This document shows, one piece after another, positions 40,294 through 52,693 of a stretch of 64,000 nt of DNA; positions within the stretch are counted from its first letter, which is position 1, and each line of letters opens with the position of its first letter. The DNA lies in contig JASCPE010000005.1 of assembly GCA_029959865.1 (NCBI GenBank), forward strand, positions 62,001 through 126,000, given 5' to 3'. Made by a program: the position numbers and the translations under genes. The notes under the pieces were generated by a model that saw nothing but the letters and a program-made list of their open reading frames with translations, had not been told where the DNA came from and made no database searches. Source of the stretch: Microbacteriaceae bacterium PS02070. GTDB taxonomy: Bacteria > Actinomycetota > Actinomycetes > Actinomycetales > Microbacteriaceae.

Positions 40294-42828
40294 ATGATCG
40301 ATCGCCTCCGCTTCCCGGTGGACCCGTGGAAGCTCATCGAGACGGCACCGTCCATCGACGATGTCGGTGTCACCGAGACGTTGTTCTCGGTCGGCAACGG
40401 ATATTTGGGGCTGCGCGGCAACCAACCGGAGGGGCGCCACGCCCACGAGTACGGGACGTTTGTGAACGGCCTGCACGAGATCTTCCCCATCCAGCACGCC
40501 GAGCGTGCGTACGGGTTCGCGGAGGTCGGGCAGACGATCGTGAACGCCCCCGATGCCAAGGTCATGCGCGTGTACGTCGATGACGAGCCGCTGGCGTTCG
40601 ATGTCGCCGACCTGCGCGAGTACGAGCGTGTGCTCGACTTCAAGACCGGCGTCCTCTCGCGCCACCTCATCTGGGTCACGGCGAGCGGCAAGGAGGTGAG
40701 GATCGGCTACGAGCGTCTCGTCCCGTTCCAGGAGAAGCACATCGCCGTCATGCGCATCACGGTCGAGGTCCTCAACTCCGACGCCCCCGTCACGGTCAGC
40801 TGCCAGCTCATCAATCGGCAGGACGGCCAGGACGTCTACGGTGGCACACCGACTGCGCCGCGCAAGGCCGGCTTCGACCCGCGCAAGAGCGACCAGCTCA
40901 AGGACCGCGTGCTCCTCCCACAGGAGTACTGGCAGGACGGGCTGCGCTCCGCCCTCTCCTATCAGGTGAAGGACTCCGGCATGACGGTGTCCGTCGTCGC
41001 CGACAGCTCGATCGAAACCGGGGACGAGTACGACGTGCGCACGCTCGTCGAGCCGGACATCGCCAAAGACGTGTTCCGGGTGCAGGCCAAGCAGGGCGTG
41101 CCGCTGACTGTCACGAAGATCGTCGCGTACCACACGTCCCGCGGCGTGCCCGCGCGTGAACTCGTCGAGCGGGGCCGTCGCACGCTCGACCGGGTCCGTG
41201 AGGTCGGTGTGGACACCCTCTTTGCGCAGCAGGCCGCGTGGATGGAGGCGTTCTGGGACCGCTCCGACGTCGTCATCGAGGGGCACGACACGTTGCAGCA
41301 GGCGACTCGATGGTGCCTGTTCCAGATCGCGCAGGCAGCAGCGCGCGCCGATGGGATGGGAGTCCCCGCGAAGGGCGTCTCCGGTTCCGGGTACAGCGGT
41401 CATTACTTCTGGGACACCGAGATCTACATCCTCCCGTTCCTCGCGTATACGACGCCGCTGTGGGCTCGAAACGCCCTGCGCATGCGGTACCACATGCTCG
41501 CTGCGGCCAGGAAGCGGGCCGCGAAGCTCAACGAGGCGGGCGCCCTCTTCCCGTGGCGCACGATCAACGGTGAGGAAGCTTCGGCGTACTACGCTGCGGG
41601 CACCGCGCAGTACCACATCAACGCCGACATCGCCTTCGCGTTGGCGAAGTATGTGCGTGCCACCGGGGATGAGGACTTCCTTTACCGCGAAGGCATCGAC
41701 ATCGCGGTGGAGACAGCGCGCATGTGGATGACCCTCGGGTTCTGGCGCTTCGACGAGGACGGGGAGCCGGACGCATTCCACATTCACGGGGTGACCGGCC
41801 CCGACGAGTACACGACCGTCGTCAACGACAACCTCTTCACGAACGTGATGGCCCGTTTCAACCTGCGCTTCGCGGCACGCGCCGTGCGCGATATGGCCGA
41901 TGACGATCCGCGCGCATACGCGCACATGATCAGTCGGCTGGGTCTGGACCCCGCCGAGGTGGACACGTGGGACGCGGCCGCCGACGCGATGATGATCCCG
42001 TACAGCGAAGCCCTGGGGATTCATCCGCAGGATGCGGTCTTCCTGGAGAAGGAAGTCTGGGACCTGGAGAACACCCCAGACGATCAGCGGCCGCTGTTGC
42101 TCAACTTCCACCCGCTCGTGATCTACCGGTACCAGGTGCTCAAGCAGGCCGATGTCGTGCTGGCCCTCTTCCTGCAGGGCAACCACTTCACCGACGCGGA
42201 GAAGCTCGCAAACTTCGAGTACTACGACCCGCTGACGACGGGGGACTCAACGCTCTCCGCCGTCGTCCAGGCGATCCTCGCCGCGGAGGTCGGCTATCAG
42301 GACCTCGCCCTGGAGTACTTCACCGAGGCGATCTTCGTCGACATCGCAGACCTTCATCACAACGCCGCCGACGGAGTGCACGTCGCCTCGGCGGGCGGGG
42401 TCTGGACAGCGCTCGTGAGCGGCTTCGGTGGCATGCGCGATTACTACGGTGAGCTCTCCTTCGATCCTCGACTGCCGGCCTCCTGGCCGTCGCTCGGCTA
42501 CGTCATCCATTGGCAGGGAACCAGGCTCGACGTGCACCTGACAAAGGACGAGCTGCGCATCACCGCGGGCGAGGGTGACGCCGTGCCGTTCACAGTGCGC
42601 GGTGACAAGTTCACCGTGTCTGCGGGAGAGACCATCACGGTGCCGCTGGCGGATCAGGGCGTCCTGATCGCCGGGCGTCCGACGCTGGGGGAGCTGGCCG
42701 AGTCGCGCCGCGAGGACGGATCGATGTTGTCGGCCTCCATCCCGACGGCGACGGTCGCGACGGTCGTGCCGACGGTCACCGGTGCCGTGCCGATCATCAC
42801 CGCAGCCTCGCCCATCGCGGACGACTGA
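40294..42828 (+). CDS. Glycoside hydrolase family 65 disaccharide phosphorylase
   Basis: The predicted protein has 844 residues, as usual for GH65. The N-terminal beta-sandwich domain begins VTETLFSVGNGYLGLRGNQP, the central (alpha/alpha)6 barrel has KGVSGSGYSGHYFWDTEIYI, and the general acid Glu is in HGVTGPDEYTTVVNDNLF. The segment LFLQGNHFT precedes the C-terminal domain. GH65 enzymes phosphorolyse maltose, trehalose or kojibiose to beta-glucose 1-phosphate and glucose. Coupling with pgmB supports that. Maltose or trehalose is most likely, but specificity cannot be settled by eye. Confidence 0.9.
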   Translation: MIDRLRFPVDPWKLIETAPSIDDVGVTETLFSVGNGYLGLRGNQPEGRHAHEYGTFVNGLHEIFPIQHAERAYGFAEVGQTIVNAPDAKVMRVYVDDEPLAFDVADLREYERVLDFKTGVLSRHLIWVTASGKEVRIGYERLVPFQEKHIAVMRITVEVLNSDAPVTVSCQLINRQDGQDVYGGTPTAPRKAGFDPRKSDQLKDRVLLPQEYWQDGLRSALSYQVKDSGMTVSVVADSSIETGDEYDVRTLVEPDIAKDVFRVQAKQGVPLTVTKIVAYHTSRGVPARELVERGRRTLDRVREVGVDTLFAQQAAWMEAFWDRSDVVIEGHDTLQQATRWCLFQIAQAAARADGMGVPAKGVSGSGYSGHYFWDTEIYILPFLAYTTPLWARNALRMRYHMLAAARKRAAKLNEAGALFPWRTINGEEASAYYAAGTAQYHINADIAFALAKYVRATGDEDFLYREGIDIAVETARMWMTLGFWRFDEDGEPDAFHIHGVTGPDEYTTVVNDNLFTNVMARFNLRFAARAVRDMADDDPRAYAHMISRLGLDPAEVDTWDAAADAMMIPYSEALGIHPQDAVFLEKEVWDLENTPDDQRPLLLNFHPLVIYRYQVLKQADVVLALFLQGNHFTDAEKLANFEYYDPLTTGDSTLSAVVQAILAAEVGYQDLALEYFTEAIFVDIADLHHNAADGVHVASAGGVWTALVSGFGGMRDYYGELSFDPRLPASWPSLGYVIHWQGTRLDVHLTKDELRITAGEGDAVPFTVRGDKFTVSAGETITVPLADQGVLIAGRPTLGELAESRREDGSMLSASIPTATVATVVPTVTGAVPIITAASPIADD

Positions 42829-42948
42829 GCGCTCCGTGAGGTCCCCGCTTCGGTCGAGCGATCGGAGAGCGTCGGCGTTGGCCGGCAATGCGCTTCCTGC
42901 GGTGTGTGCTGAGGCGGAGACGACCGCCGTGATGTCGGAGGGACGCCG

Positions 42949-42954
42949 TAGTCT
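42949..42954 (+). promoter_or_regulatory. -10 box TAGTCT for leaderless dnaX
   Basis: TAGTCT ends 6 nt before GTG 42961 and only 3 nt before ATG 42958. The spacing favours the GTG as the leaderless start. Confidence 0.5.
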
Positions 42955-42960
42955 GTCATG

Positions 42961-45162
42961 GTGACCACTGCGCTGTACCGACGGTATCGACCCGAGTCCT
43001 TCGGGGAGATGATCGGGCAGTCCCAGGTGACCGAACCGCTGATGACCGCCCTTCGCGCGGATCGTGTCGGGCACGCGTACCTCTTCTCCGGACCGCGCGG
43101 TTGTGGCAAGACCACCTCGGCACGCATCCTTGCTCGCTGTCTCAACTGCGCGGCCGGGCCTACCGATACGCCCTGCGGGACGTGCGAAAGCTGCGTCGAA
43201 CTCAGCCGCGACGGCGGCGGATCGCTCGACGTCGTCGAGATCGATGCCGCCTCGCACAACGGCGTCGAGGATGCGCGCGGACTGCGTGAACGGGCCATCT
43301 TCGCGCCCGCGCGCGATCGCTACAAGATCTTCATCCTCGACGAGGCACACATGGTGACGGCGCAGGGATTCAATGCGCTTCTCAAGCTCGTCGAAGAGCC
43401 GCCGGACCACGTGAAGTTCATCTTCGCGACAACGGAGCCCGAGAAGGTCATCGGGACGATCCGTTCCCGCACCCACCACTACCCGTTCCGACTCGTCGCG
43501 CCCGCAACGATGCTGGCGTATCTGGAGCAGCTGTGCGTGAGCGAAGGCGTATCGGTGGAAACCGGTGTGCTCCCGCTCGTCGTCCGCGCCGGTGGCGGGT
43601 CCGTGCGCGACACGCTCTCGCTGCTGGATCAGCTGATCGCAGGCTCGGATGCGGACTCGGTGAGTTACGACCGCGCCGTGGCGCTCCTTGGGTACACCGA
43701 CGCTGCGCTCCTGGACGATGTCGTTGATGCCTTCGGGCGCCTCGATGGTGCAGCGGCGTTCGCGGCCGTCGATCGCGTGATCCAGACCGGGCAAGACCCC
43801 CGACGGTTCGTCGACGACCTGCTCGAGCGCATCCGTGACCTCATCGTCGTGGCAGCCACGGGCGACGGCGCGCGAGCTGTTCTGCGTGGAGTGTCTGCCG
43901 ACGGCATCGCTCGCCTGCACGATCAAGCCGCACTGTTCGGGGCCGAGCGCCTCTCCCACACCGCGGATCTCACGATCGCCGCACTGGACGATATGTCCGG
44001 GGCGACGTCGCCGCGCTTGCAGCTGGAGCTGCTCGCGGCGCGCGTCCTCGCTGCGGGCCTCGATCGCGCCCCGGCCACGGCCGCACCCGCGACCACCCCG
44101 TCTGAACCCCGCGCTTCGGCGCCGCAGCCGATCTCTCCGGCTCCGGCCGCGGCCGCGCCGGCGCAGCCCGCGACCCCCGCACCGTCCTCTGCCCCCTCGG
44201 AAGTCGCATCGTCTCCCGAGACTGCCCCACGCGGTGAGCCAGCGCACGAATCGGCATCCGCTCCCGCGACGGACGAGCACCCCCGCTCCGCGCAGAGTAG
44301 CTCGCAGCCCGCGCAAGACGACTCGGGAACCGCGCAGGACGATCCGCTCTCGTCACCTCCCGAAGCCACGACTGCGCCCGCCGAGGGGTCCGCTGCGCGC
44401 GAGCCGGTCACGCTGACGGCCATCCAGCATTCCTGGGATGACATCCTCGCGCGCCTCGAGCCGATAAGCCGCTCCTCCTGGATGCTTGCCACGGCAGCGC
44501 GCCCGATCGCCTACTCCGACGACGATGTGCTGACCCTGGCTTTCCAGAGCGCCAAGGATGTGAGCGCCTTCAAGAGGCTCGCGGACGGCAAAGGCCCGAG
44601 CGAGGACCTTCGCCAGGCCATCCATGGGATCCTCGGGGTGCGTGTGAAGTATCTCGCGAAGGTCGACGAGTCTGGCGGACCCGCTGACGACGGGCCCAGC
44701 GACGGCGGGCCCGGTGGCGGACCCACGCCGACACCGCCCGTACCCCCCGGGGGAAGCTCGGCGGCGTCCTCATCGGTCGCAGCGCCCCGCGCGTCCGTCA
44801 CCGATTGGGCGGTCGCTGCGATCCCGGCCGGTGACGATGAGGAGCCCGCAGCCCCGCGCGCCGCCGTTCCGTTCGCTGTCGATGATGACCCGGAGGAGGC
44901 TGCGATCTCCCCGCAGCACACGGTCACGATGACGCAGGAGGGTGATGTCTCGACGGAGGCGTACGAGGCGCCCGAGGGTGAAGAGGACGAGACCGTGCCG
45001 CCTGTGAACGCGGACGCACCGTTGCCGCCGCGCACGGTTCCGAGCAATCCGCACGCACGTTCCGGCGGCATCCAACGTGTCGGAGAAGCCGTCGTCCGGC
45101 AGATCCTCGGCGCGAAGTTCATCCGTGAAGAGCCCTACACACCGCCGACGAGGTTCAGCTGA
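42961..45162 (+). CDS. dnaX: DNA polymerase III subunits gamma and tau
   Basis: The predicted protein has 733 residues. The AAA+ clamp-loader domain has [17 protein letters not shown] (Walker A), the zinc module [19 protein letters not shown] and Walker [15 protein letters not shown], with sensor [18 protein letters not shown]. After about residue 365 comes a long Ala/Pro/Ser-rich linker, then a tau-type C-terminal domain (about 480-565) and an acidic tail. GTG 42961 is preferred because it sits 6 nt after TAGTCT; ATG 42958 adds one residue. It loads the sliding clamp and bridges the replisome. It overlaps recR by one base. Confidence 0.93.
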   Translation: MTTALYRRYRPESFGEMIGQSQVTEPLMTALRADRVGHAYLFSGPRGCGKTTSARILARCLNCAAGPTDTPCGTCESCVELSRDGGGSLDVVEIDAASHNGVEDARGLRERAIFAPARDRYKIFILDEAHMVTAQGFNALLKLVEEPPDHVKFIFATTEPEKVIGTIRSRTHHYPFRLVAPATMLAYLEQLCVSEGVSVETGVLPLVVRAGGGSVRDTLSLLDQLIAGSDADSVSYDRAVALLGYTDAALLDDVVDAFGRLDGAAAFAAVDRVIQTGQDPRRFVDDLLERIRDLIVVAATGDGARAVLRGVSADGIARLHDQAALFGAERLSHTADLTIAALDDMSGATSPRLQLELLAARVLAAGLDRAPATAAPATTPSEPRASAPQPISPAPAAAAPAQPATPAPSSAPSEVASSPETAPRGEPAHESASAPATDEHPRSAQSSSQPAQDDSGTAQDDPLSSPPEATTAPAEGSAAREPVTLTAIQHSWDDILARLEPISRSSWMLATAARPIAYSDDDVLTLAFQSAKDVSAFKRLADGKGPSEDLRQAIHGILGVRVKYLAKVDESGGPADDGPSDGGPGGGPTPTPPVPPGGSSAASSSVAAPRASVTDWAVAAIPAGDDEEPAAPRAAVPFAVDDDPEEAAISPQHTVTMTQEGDVSTEAYEAPEGEEDETVPPVNADAPLPPRTVPSNPHARSGGIQRVGEAVVRQILGAKFIREEPYTPPTRFS

Positions 45163-45755
45163 TGTACGACGGGATCGTTCAGGATCTCATTGACGAGTTC
45201 GGCAGACTGCCCGGGATCGGTCCGAAGTCCGCGCAGCGGATCGCGTTCCACATCCTGCAGACGCCGACCTTCGATGTCGCTCGCCTCTCGCACTTGCTCG
45301 GGGAACTGCGCGAGCGGGTGCGCTTCTGCGAGGTCTGCGGCAATGTGTCCGAGCAAGAGCGATGCTCGATCTGCCGTGATCCGCGGCGCGACAGCACCCT
45401 CATTTGCGTTGTCGAAGATGCGAAGGATGTCGCTGCAATCGAACGCACGCGCGAGTTCCGCGGCCTCTACCACGTACTGGGTGGGTCGATCAGCCCTATC
45501 GCGGGCATCGGGCCCGATGATCTCCGCATCGCACAGCTGATGCAGCGTCTCGCCGACGGCACCGTGCAGGAGGTCATCCTCGCGACAAACCCCAATCTGG
45601 AGGGGGAGGCGACCGCCACGTATCTCAGTCGGCTGCTGCTGAGCCTTGAGATCAGCGTCACCCGGCTCGCGTCGGGTCTTCCCGTCGGCGGCGACCTCGA
45701 GTACGCCGACGAAGTCACCCTCGGCCGCGCTTTTGAAGGCCGCCGCAAACTCTGA
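45162..45755 (+). CDS. recR: Recombination mediator RecR
   Basis: The predicted protein has 197 residues. The N-terminal HhH region [20 protein letters not shown], the C4 zinc finger [18 protein letters not shown] and the Toprim domain ([19 protein letters not shown], then [19 protein letters not shown]) are all intact. It acts with RecO to load RecA at gaps. The ATG shares one base with the dnaX stop (TGATG). The actinobacterial order dnaX-recR-lysC is kept, without an intervening YbaB-type gene. Confidence 0.96.
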   Translation: MYDGIVQDLIDEFGRLPGIGPKSAQRIAFHILQTPTFDVARLSHLLGELRERVRFCEVCGNVSEQERCSICRDPRRDSTLICVVEDAKDVAAIERTREFRGLYHVLGGSISPIAGIGPDDLRIAQLMQRLADGTVQEVILATNPNLEGEATATYLSRLLLSLEISVTRLASGLPVGGDLEYADEVTLGRAFEGRRKL

Positions 45756-45792
45756 CACGGCCATGTGTCGCCGAGCGCGGCGTCCACTTCCC

Positions 45793-45798
45793 TAGAAT
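45793..45798 (+). promoter_or_regulatory. -10 box TAGAAT upstream of lysC
   Basis: TAGAAT lies 48 bp before the lysC start. It leaves a leader of about 40 nt that contains a small hairpin (cgtcc-ccttc-ggacg) and the aggag ribosome-binding site. No clear -35 is visible. Confidence 0.5.
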
Positions 45799-45846
45799 GG
45801 ACGATCGGGCGTCCCCTTCGGACGTCTGTGCTCAGGAGTAGGACAC

Positions 45847-47133
45847 GTGGCTCTCATCGTTCAGAAGTACGGCGGATCGTCCGTCGCCGACGCCGACAGC
45901 ATCAAGCGCGTTGCCAAGCGCATCGTAGACACTCGCCGCGGTGGCCACGACGTGGTCGTCGCCGTCAGTGCGATGGGTGACACGACCGATGAGCTGCTCG
46001 ACCTCGCTCACGCGGTCGCGCCGATCCCCGCACCGCGCGAGCTCGACATGCTTCTTTCCAGCGGTGAGCGTATCTCGATGGCGCTCCTCGCGATGGCAAT
46101 CCATTCGATGGGCTTCGAGGCGCGCTCGTTCACGGGCAGTCAGGCCGGCATGATCACGACGGCTGAGCACGGCTCCGCCCGCATTGTCGATGTCACCCCG
46201 TTCCGCGTGCGGGAAGCCCTCGATGACGGTGCCATCGTCATCGTCGCGGGTTTCCAGGGCTTCAACCGCGACACCCGCGACATCACGACGCTCGGGCGTG
46301 GCGGGTCGGATACGACCGCGGTCGCCCTCGCTGCCGCTCTCGACGCAGACGTGTGCGAGATCTACAGCGACGTGGACGGCATCTTCACCGCCGACCCTCG
46401 GGTCGTCCCCCGTGCCCGCAAGCTCAACGTCGTCTCCGCCGAAGAGATGCTTGAACTCGCCGCGAACGGCGCCAAAGTGTTGTACATCCGTGCCGTGGAA
46501 TATGCACGGCGCCACGGTGTCATGATCAATGCTCGGTCCACATTCTCCTCGGGGCAGGGTACGTACGTGCTCGCCGAAGGAATGACGGCACCGGAAGGAA
46601 GTGAGGCAGATCAGATGGAAGAGCCCGTCGTCGCCGGAGTCGCGACCGACCTCAGCCAGGCCAAGATCACGGTGATCGGCGTGCCAGACGTGCCCGGCAA
46701 GGCCGCCGAGATCTTCAAGATCGTTGCGCGCAGCGGCGCGAACGTCGACATGATCGTGCAGAACGTGTCGGCTGCCGCGACCGGACGCACCGATATCTCC
46801 TTCACCTTGCCCAAGGCTGCAGCCAGTGCTGCACTGCGCGCGCTCGCACACGAGCAGGCCGATGTCGGTTTCGAGAATCTCGTCCACGACGACCAGATCG
46901 GCAAGCTTTCCGTGGTCGGTGCCGGGATGCGTGCCCACTCGGGTGTGTCGGCGACGTTGTTCGAGGCGCTGTCGACGACCGGCATCAACATCGAGATGAT
47001 CTCCACCTCAGAGATCCGGATCTCCGTCGTCGTGCGTGGTGACGACCTGGCTGAAGCCGCGCGCGTCGTCCACACCGCGTACGGCCTGGACGGGGACACC
47101 GAGGCGGTCGTCTACGCCGGCACGGGGCGCTGA
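45847..47133 (+). CDS. lysC: Aspartate kinase
   Basis: The predicted protein has 428 residues. [20 protein letters not shown] is the kinase signature, and [20 protein letters not shown] is the substrate-binding segment. Two C-terminal ACT domains (about 265-425) give the lysine/threonine feedback site. It makes aspartyl phosphate, the first step to lysine, threonine, methionine and diaminopimelate. The GTG has aggag upstream. An in-frame ATG at 46615 would make a separate 172-residue beta subunit. Its usual partner asd lies two genes downstream. Confidence 0.96.
   Translation: MALIVQKYGGSSVADADSIKRVAKRIVDTRRGGHDVVVAVSAMGDTTDELLDLAHAVAPIPAPRELDMLLSSGERISMALLAMAIHSMGFEARSFTGSQAGMITTAEHGSARIVDVTPFRVREALDDGAIVIVAGFQGFNRDTRDITTLGRGGSDTTAVALAAALDADVCEIYSDVDGIFTADPRVVPRARKLNVVSAEEMLELAANGAKVLYIRAVEYARRHGVMINARSTFSSGQGTYVLAEGMTAPEGSEADQMEEPVVAGVATDLSQAKITVIGVPDVPGKAAEIFKIVARSGANVDMIVQNVSAAATGRTDISFTLPKAAASAALRALAHEQADVGFENLVHDDQIGKLSVVGAGMRAHSGVSATLFEALSTTGINIEMISTSEIRISVVVRGDDLAEAARVVHTAYGLDGDTEAVVYAGTGR
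46615..47133 (+). CDS. lysC: Internal start for the aspartate kinase beta (regulatory) subunit
   Basis: An in-frame ATG at codon 257 of lysC is preceded by a purine-rich ggaagg...gtgagg stretch. It opens [20 protein letters not shown], just before the ACT domains. The product would have 172 residues. In Corynebacterium glutamicum the beta subunit of the alpha2-beta2 enzyme is likewise a 172-residue product of an internal lysC start. Translation here is inferred from that parallel. Confidence 0.6.
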   Translation: MEEPVVAGVATDLSQAKITVIGVPDVPGKAAEIFKIVARSGANVDMIVQNVSAAATGRTDISFTLPKAAASAALRALAHEQADVGFENLVHDDQIGKLSVVGAGMRAHSGVSATLFEALSTTGINIEMISTSEIRISVVVRGDDLAEAARVVHTAYGLDGDTEAVVYAGTGR

Positions 47134-47139
47134 CCCTTC

Positions 47140-49195
<2,056 letters not shown>

Positions 49196-49235
49196 TCACC
49201 TCGTCGCCCGTTTCAGTGCGGTGCGCAGACGCGCC

Positions 49236-49241
49236 TATGCT
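49236..49241 (+). promoter_or_regulatory. -10 box TATGCT for leaderless mqo
   Basis: TATGCT ends exactly 6 nt before GTG 49248. The intervening tgacag contains no usable ribosome-binding site. Confidence 0.5.
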
Positions 49242-49247
49242 TGACAG

Positions 49248-50720
49248 GTGAGCAGAGTCGTCGATGTCGTGCTGATCGGCGGTGGCATCATGAGTGCCAC
49301 CCTTGGAACCCTCCTGAAGCGCTTGCAGCCGGACTGGGAGATCGTCATCTTTGAGCGCCTGGGCGAGGTTGCCCAGGAGAGTTCGAACGCGTGGAACAAC
49401 GCCGGCACCGGGCATGCCGCCCTGTGCGAGCTGAACTACATGCCCGAAGCTCCTGACGGGTCGGTCGATCCGGCTAAGGCCGTGACCATCAACGAACAGT
49501 TCCAGCAGAGCCGTCAGCTGTGGACCTCGTTCGTCGCCGACGGGACCTTGCAGGAGCCGTCCACGTTCATCCACGCCACGCCGCACATGACCTTCGTACA
49601 GGGAGAGAAGGACGTCGCGTACCTCAAGAAGCGGTACGAAGCGCTGAAAGACCAGCCCCTGTTCGCCGGGATCGAGTTCTCCGAGGACTCGCGCGTCATC
49701 AATCAGTGGGCCCCTCTGCTGATGCAGAACCGGCGCAAAGGCGAGCCGTTTGCCGCCACCCGTATTCCCGCCGGGACCGACGTCGACTTCGGCGCCGTCA
49801 CCCGGCAGCTCTTCGACCACCTCGTCGAAGAAGGCGCGCACGTGCGCCTGGACACCGAGGTGCGCTCACTCAAGCGGCGCAAGGATGGGGTCTGGCGGGT
49901 CGGTTTCCGCCACCTCATCGGATCGACTCCGGGCTCTGTCGACGCGCGCTTCGTCTTCGTCGGGGCCGGTGGCTGGGCGATCAAGCTGTTGCAGAAGTCG
50001 GGCATCAAGGAGATCGACGGCTACGGCGTCTTCCCGATCGGCGGTCAGTTCCTCAAGACGACGAACCCCGAGATCGTTTCGCAGCACCAGGCGAAGGTCT
50101 ACTCGCAGGCCTCCGTCGGGGCGCCGCCCATGTCGGTGCCGCACTTGGACACTCGGGTCGTCGATGGCGAGTCCTCGCTCCTGTTCGGGCCCTTCGCGAC
50201 CTTCAGTCCCAAGTTCCTCAAGAAGGGGAAGATCTGGGACCTCGTCGCGCAAGTGCGCCCGAAGAACCTCGGCACGATGCTCAAGGTCGCTTTCGACAAC
50301 CCGGGCCTCATCAAGTACTTGGTCGGCGAACTGCTCAAGAACCACAAGCGCAAGGTCGACTCGCTGCGCACGTTCATGCCGACCGCCCGAGACGAGGACT
50401 GGGAGCTGATCCAGGCGGGCCAGCGCGCACAGGTCATGAAGAAGGATCCCGAGAAAGGGCCGATTCTCCAGTTCGGCACCGAGGTGGTGACGGGTGCAGA
50501 CGGCACGATCGCGGGTCTGCTGGGTGCTTCGCCCGGCGCATCGACGGCGGCGTCGATCATGCTCTCGCTGCTTGCGACCTGCTTCCCGGATCGCTTCTCG
50601 CAGTGGGAGCCGACCCTCCGGGAGCTGATCCCCAGCTTCGGCGAGAAGCTCAATCCCGACCCCGAGGCCGCGCGGGCATCTGTGGAGCGAACGGCTGAGG
50701 CGCTGAACATCAACGTATGA
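49248..50720 (+). CDS. mqo: Malate:quinone oxidoreductase
   Basis: The predicted protein has 490 residues. The FAD motif VVLIGGGIMSATLGTLLKRL, QESSNAWNNAGTGHAALCEL, and LLGASPGASTAASIMLSLL near the C-terminus are Mqo hallmarks. It is a peripheral membrane flavoprotein oxidising malate to oxaloacetate and reducing menaquinone. The GTG start is 6 nt after TATGCT. It overlaps the next flavoprotein gene by 4 nt. Confidence 0.97.
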   Translation: MSRVVDVVLIGGGIMSATLGTLLKRLQPDWEIVIFERLGEVAQESSNAWNNAGTGHAALCELNYMPEAPDGSVDPAKAVTINEQFQQSRQLWTSFVADGTLQEPSTFIHATPHMTFVQGEKDVAYLKKRYEALKDQPLFAGIEFSEDSRVINQWAPLLMQNRRKGEPFAATRIPAGTDVDFGAVTRQLFDHLVEEGAHVRLDTEVRSLKRRKDGVWRVGFRHLIGSTPGSVDARFVFVGAGGWAIKLLQKSGIKEIDGYGVFPIGGQFLKTTNPEIVSQHQAKVYSQASVGAPPMSVPHLDTRVVDGESSLLFGPFATFSPKFLKKGKIWDLVAQVRPKNLGTMLKVAFDNPGLIKYLVGELLKNHKRKVDSLRTFMPTARDEDWELIQAGQRAQVMKKDPEKGPILQFGTEVVTGADGTIAGLLGASPGASTAASIMLSLLATCFPDRFSQWEPTLRELIPSFGEKLNPDPEAARASVERTAEALNINV

Positions 50721-52693
50721 CCCACCGGATCGTTCGCACGGTAGGCGCGGATGCGCTCTTCACACCCCTGCAGGTCGGCTCGACGACGATCCCGAACAGG
50801 ATTGCGCAGACCGCGCACTCCAAGCAGTACTCCGACCGGGTGGAGTCCCCACGCGAGACCGCCTATTGGGTACGGCGTGCGCAGGGCGGGTGCGGGCTGT
50901 TCATCGCGGGCAACCACTTCGTGCACCCGAGCGGGTCCATCCGGGGGTTCGAAGACGGGTTCGATCCAGCGGGAATCGGCCCGGCACGGGCAATGACCGA
51001 CGCGGTGCACGACGCGGGCTCACGGATCTTCGTCCAGCTCAATCACCATGGCGCGCAGGCGACCGCTGACGGCCGCGACGGCCCGCGGCCGGTGTATTCG
51101 CCGTCGCGGATGATCTCGCCGTCCACCTCTCTCGCCACGCGGGAAGCAAGTCATGCCGATCTGCGTTCCTTCGCGGACGGCTGGGCGCGATCAGCCGTCC
51201 ATGCACGAGAGGCCGGATTCGACGGGGTCGAAGTGCACATGGCGCACGGCTATCTGCTCCACCAGTTCTTCTCGCCCCTCTACAACGCGCGACAGGACGG
51301 GTACGGGGGAGACCTCGAGGGACGAACGAGGTTCCCGCGTGAGGTGCTCTCCGCTGTCCGCGCGGCCGTCGGGGACGACTTCACCGTCGGCATCCGCATT
51401 GTCGCCGATGAAGTCCATCCGCGTGGGTTGGACGCCGCGCAGATGAGGACCATCATCGCGCGCTTGCAGGAGGAGGCGAAGATCGACTTCCTCGACCTCG
51501 CCACCGGCGGCTATCACAACGTCCACTACGTCTTCCCCTCGTCCGCGGTCCCTGCCGCGTGGCTGCGAGAGCGCGCTCGCGAGGTCAAGCGAGCGTTTCC
51601 GGATACGCCCGTCTTCGCCGTCGGCGCGGCCGAGTCCGTTGAACGTGCCGGTGAGGTCATCACTGAGGGCATCGCCGACGTCGTCGGGCTCACCCGCGCG
51701 CAGATCGCCGACCCCGACCTGGCTCACAAACTGCGCGACGGTGGAGACATCCAGCACTGCATCCGCCTGAACCAGGGGTGCCTCGGGCGGGGCAGCCGCG
51801 GGTTGCCCGTGTCCTGCACCGTGAACCCGATCGCGGGTCGTGAGCGAGAGCGTCCGCCGCGCCCCCGCACGGCGACGCCCCGCCGGTTCGCCGTCGTGGG
51901 AGGAGGACCAGCGGGGATGCGTGCCGCGATCGAGCTCGCACGTGACGGGCATCGGGTGACCCTGCACGAGCGGGAGGCGGAGCTGGGAGGTCAGCTTCGA
52001 TATGCGCGGCGTGTGCCCGGGCGAGAGACGGTCGGGTTGCTCGTCGACGATCTCACCCGTGACCTCCTCCGCGCCGGCGTCGAGGTGAGGCTGCTCTCAG
52101 ACGGGCCGGGGAGCGACACGGTGGACGAGGTCATCGTCGCGACCGGCGCCCGGGTGCCGCAGACGACCTCGTTGGCATTCGGAAGCGCCATGCCGCAGCC
52201 GATGCCTCCCGGGGTGCGTACGGCAGCGGACATCCTGAGCGCGCCCGATCGGCTCACCGGGAGGGTCGCTGTCGTGGACAGTGACGGGACGGCGTACGCC
52301 TCAGGACTCGTGCTGATGCTCCTACCGCACGTGGAGCGGCTGGAGCTTGTGTCCGGGTTCGAAGTGCCTTTCCCGCACGTCGGAGCCGGGTATGACCGCC
52401 AGCTTCTCCTCGAAACACTCGGAGCGCACGGCGGCTTCCGCAGACACGCGAGTCACGTCGTTGAGTCCGTGTCTTCGCTGCGCGTGCGGGACACGCTCAC
52501 GGGCGTGGTCACCGAGCTGGACGTGGACACGGTCGTCGCAATCGAGCCGCGAGAGTCTGTCGTACCGGAGCTGCCCGCCGACGTCCGCTCGGTCACCATC
52601 GGCGATGCCCTTGCTCCGCGCACGATCGACTCTGCCATCTTCGAAGCCGTCGAACTCGCCTACCGCGAGGCGGGCATGGCGGAGGTCGTATGA
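50717..52693 (+). CDS. 2,4-dienoyl-CoA reductase-like FMN/FAD oxidoreductase with altered Fe-S motif
   Basis: The predicted protein has 658 residues: an old-yellow-enzyme barrel (LQVGSTTIPNRIAQTAHSKQ, GVEVHMAHGYLLHQFFSPLY, NARQDGYGGDLEGRTRFPRE), then a C-terminal FAD/NAD domain (FAVVGGGPAGMRAAIELA). It resembles FadH and trimethylamine dehydrogenase. The [4Fe-4S] ligand pattern CX2CX3CX11C is incomplete: C348, C355 and C367 are in register, but residue 351 is Leu (CIRLNQGC). The cluster may be lost, [3Fe-4S], or have another ligand. It is coupled to mqo by ATGA. The substrate is unknown. Confidence 0.85.
   Translation: MTHRIVRTVGADALFTPLQVGSTTIPNRIAQTAHSKQYSDRVESPRETAYWVRRAQGGCGLFIAGNHFVHPSGSIRGFEDGFDPAGIGPARAMTDAVHDAGSRIFVQLNHHGAQATADGRDGPRPVYSPSRMISPSTSLATREASHADLRSFADGWARSAVHAREAGFDGVEVHMAHGYLLHQFFSPLYNARQDGYGGDLEGRTRFPREVLSAVRAAVGDDFTVGIRIVADEVHPRGLDAAQMRTIIARLQEEAKIDFLDLATGGYHNVHYVFPSSAVPAAWLRERAREVKRAFPDTPVFAVGAAESVERAGEVITEGIADVVGLTRAQIADPDLAHKLRDGGDIQHCIRLNQGCLGRGSRGLPVSCTVNPIAGRERERPPRPRTATPRRFAVVGGGPAGMRAAIELARDGHRVTLHEREAELGGQLRYARRVPGRETVGLLVDDLTRDLLRAGVEVRLLSDGPGSDTVDEVIVATGARVPQTTSLAFGSAMPQPMPPGVRTAADILSAPDRLTGRVAVVDSDGTAYASGLVLMLLPHVERLELVSGFEVPFPHVGAGYDRQLLLETLGAHGGFRRHASHVVESVSSLRVRDTLTGVVTELDVDTVVAIEPRESVVPELPADVRSVTIGDALAPRTIDSAIFEAVELAYREAGMAEVV

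Noticed and set aside
40030..42186. A 718-codon open frame on the minus strand
   Set aside because: It is antisense to the GH65 phosphorylase and pgmB, both with intact catalytic motifs. Its own translation shows no family motif.
42247..44316. A 689-codon open frame on the minus strand
   Set aside because: It is antisense to the end of GH65 and to dnaX. It has low-complexity Arg/Gly sequence and no start signal.
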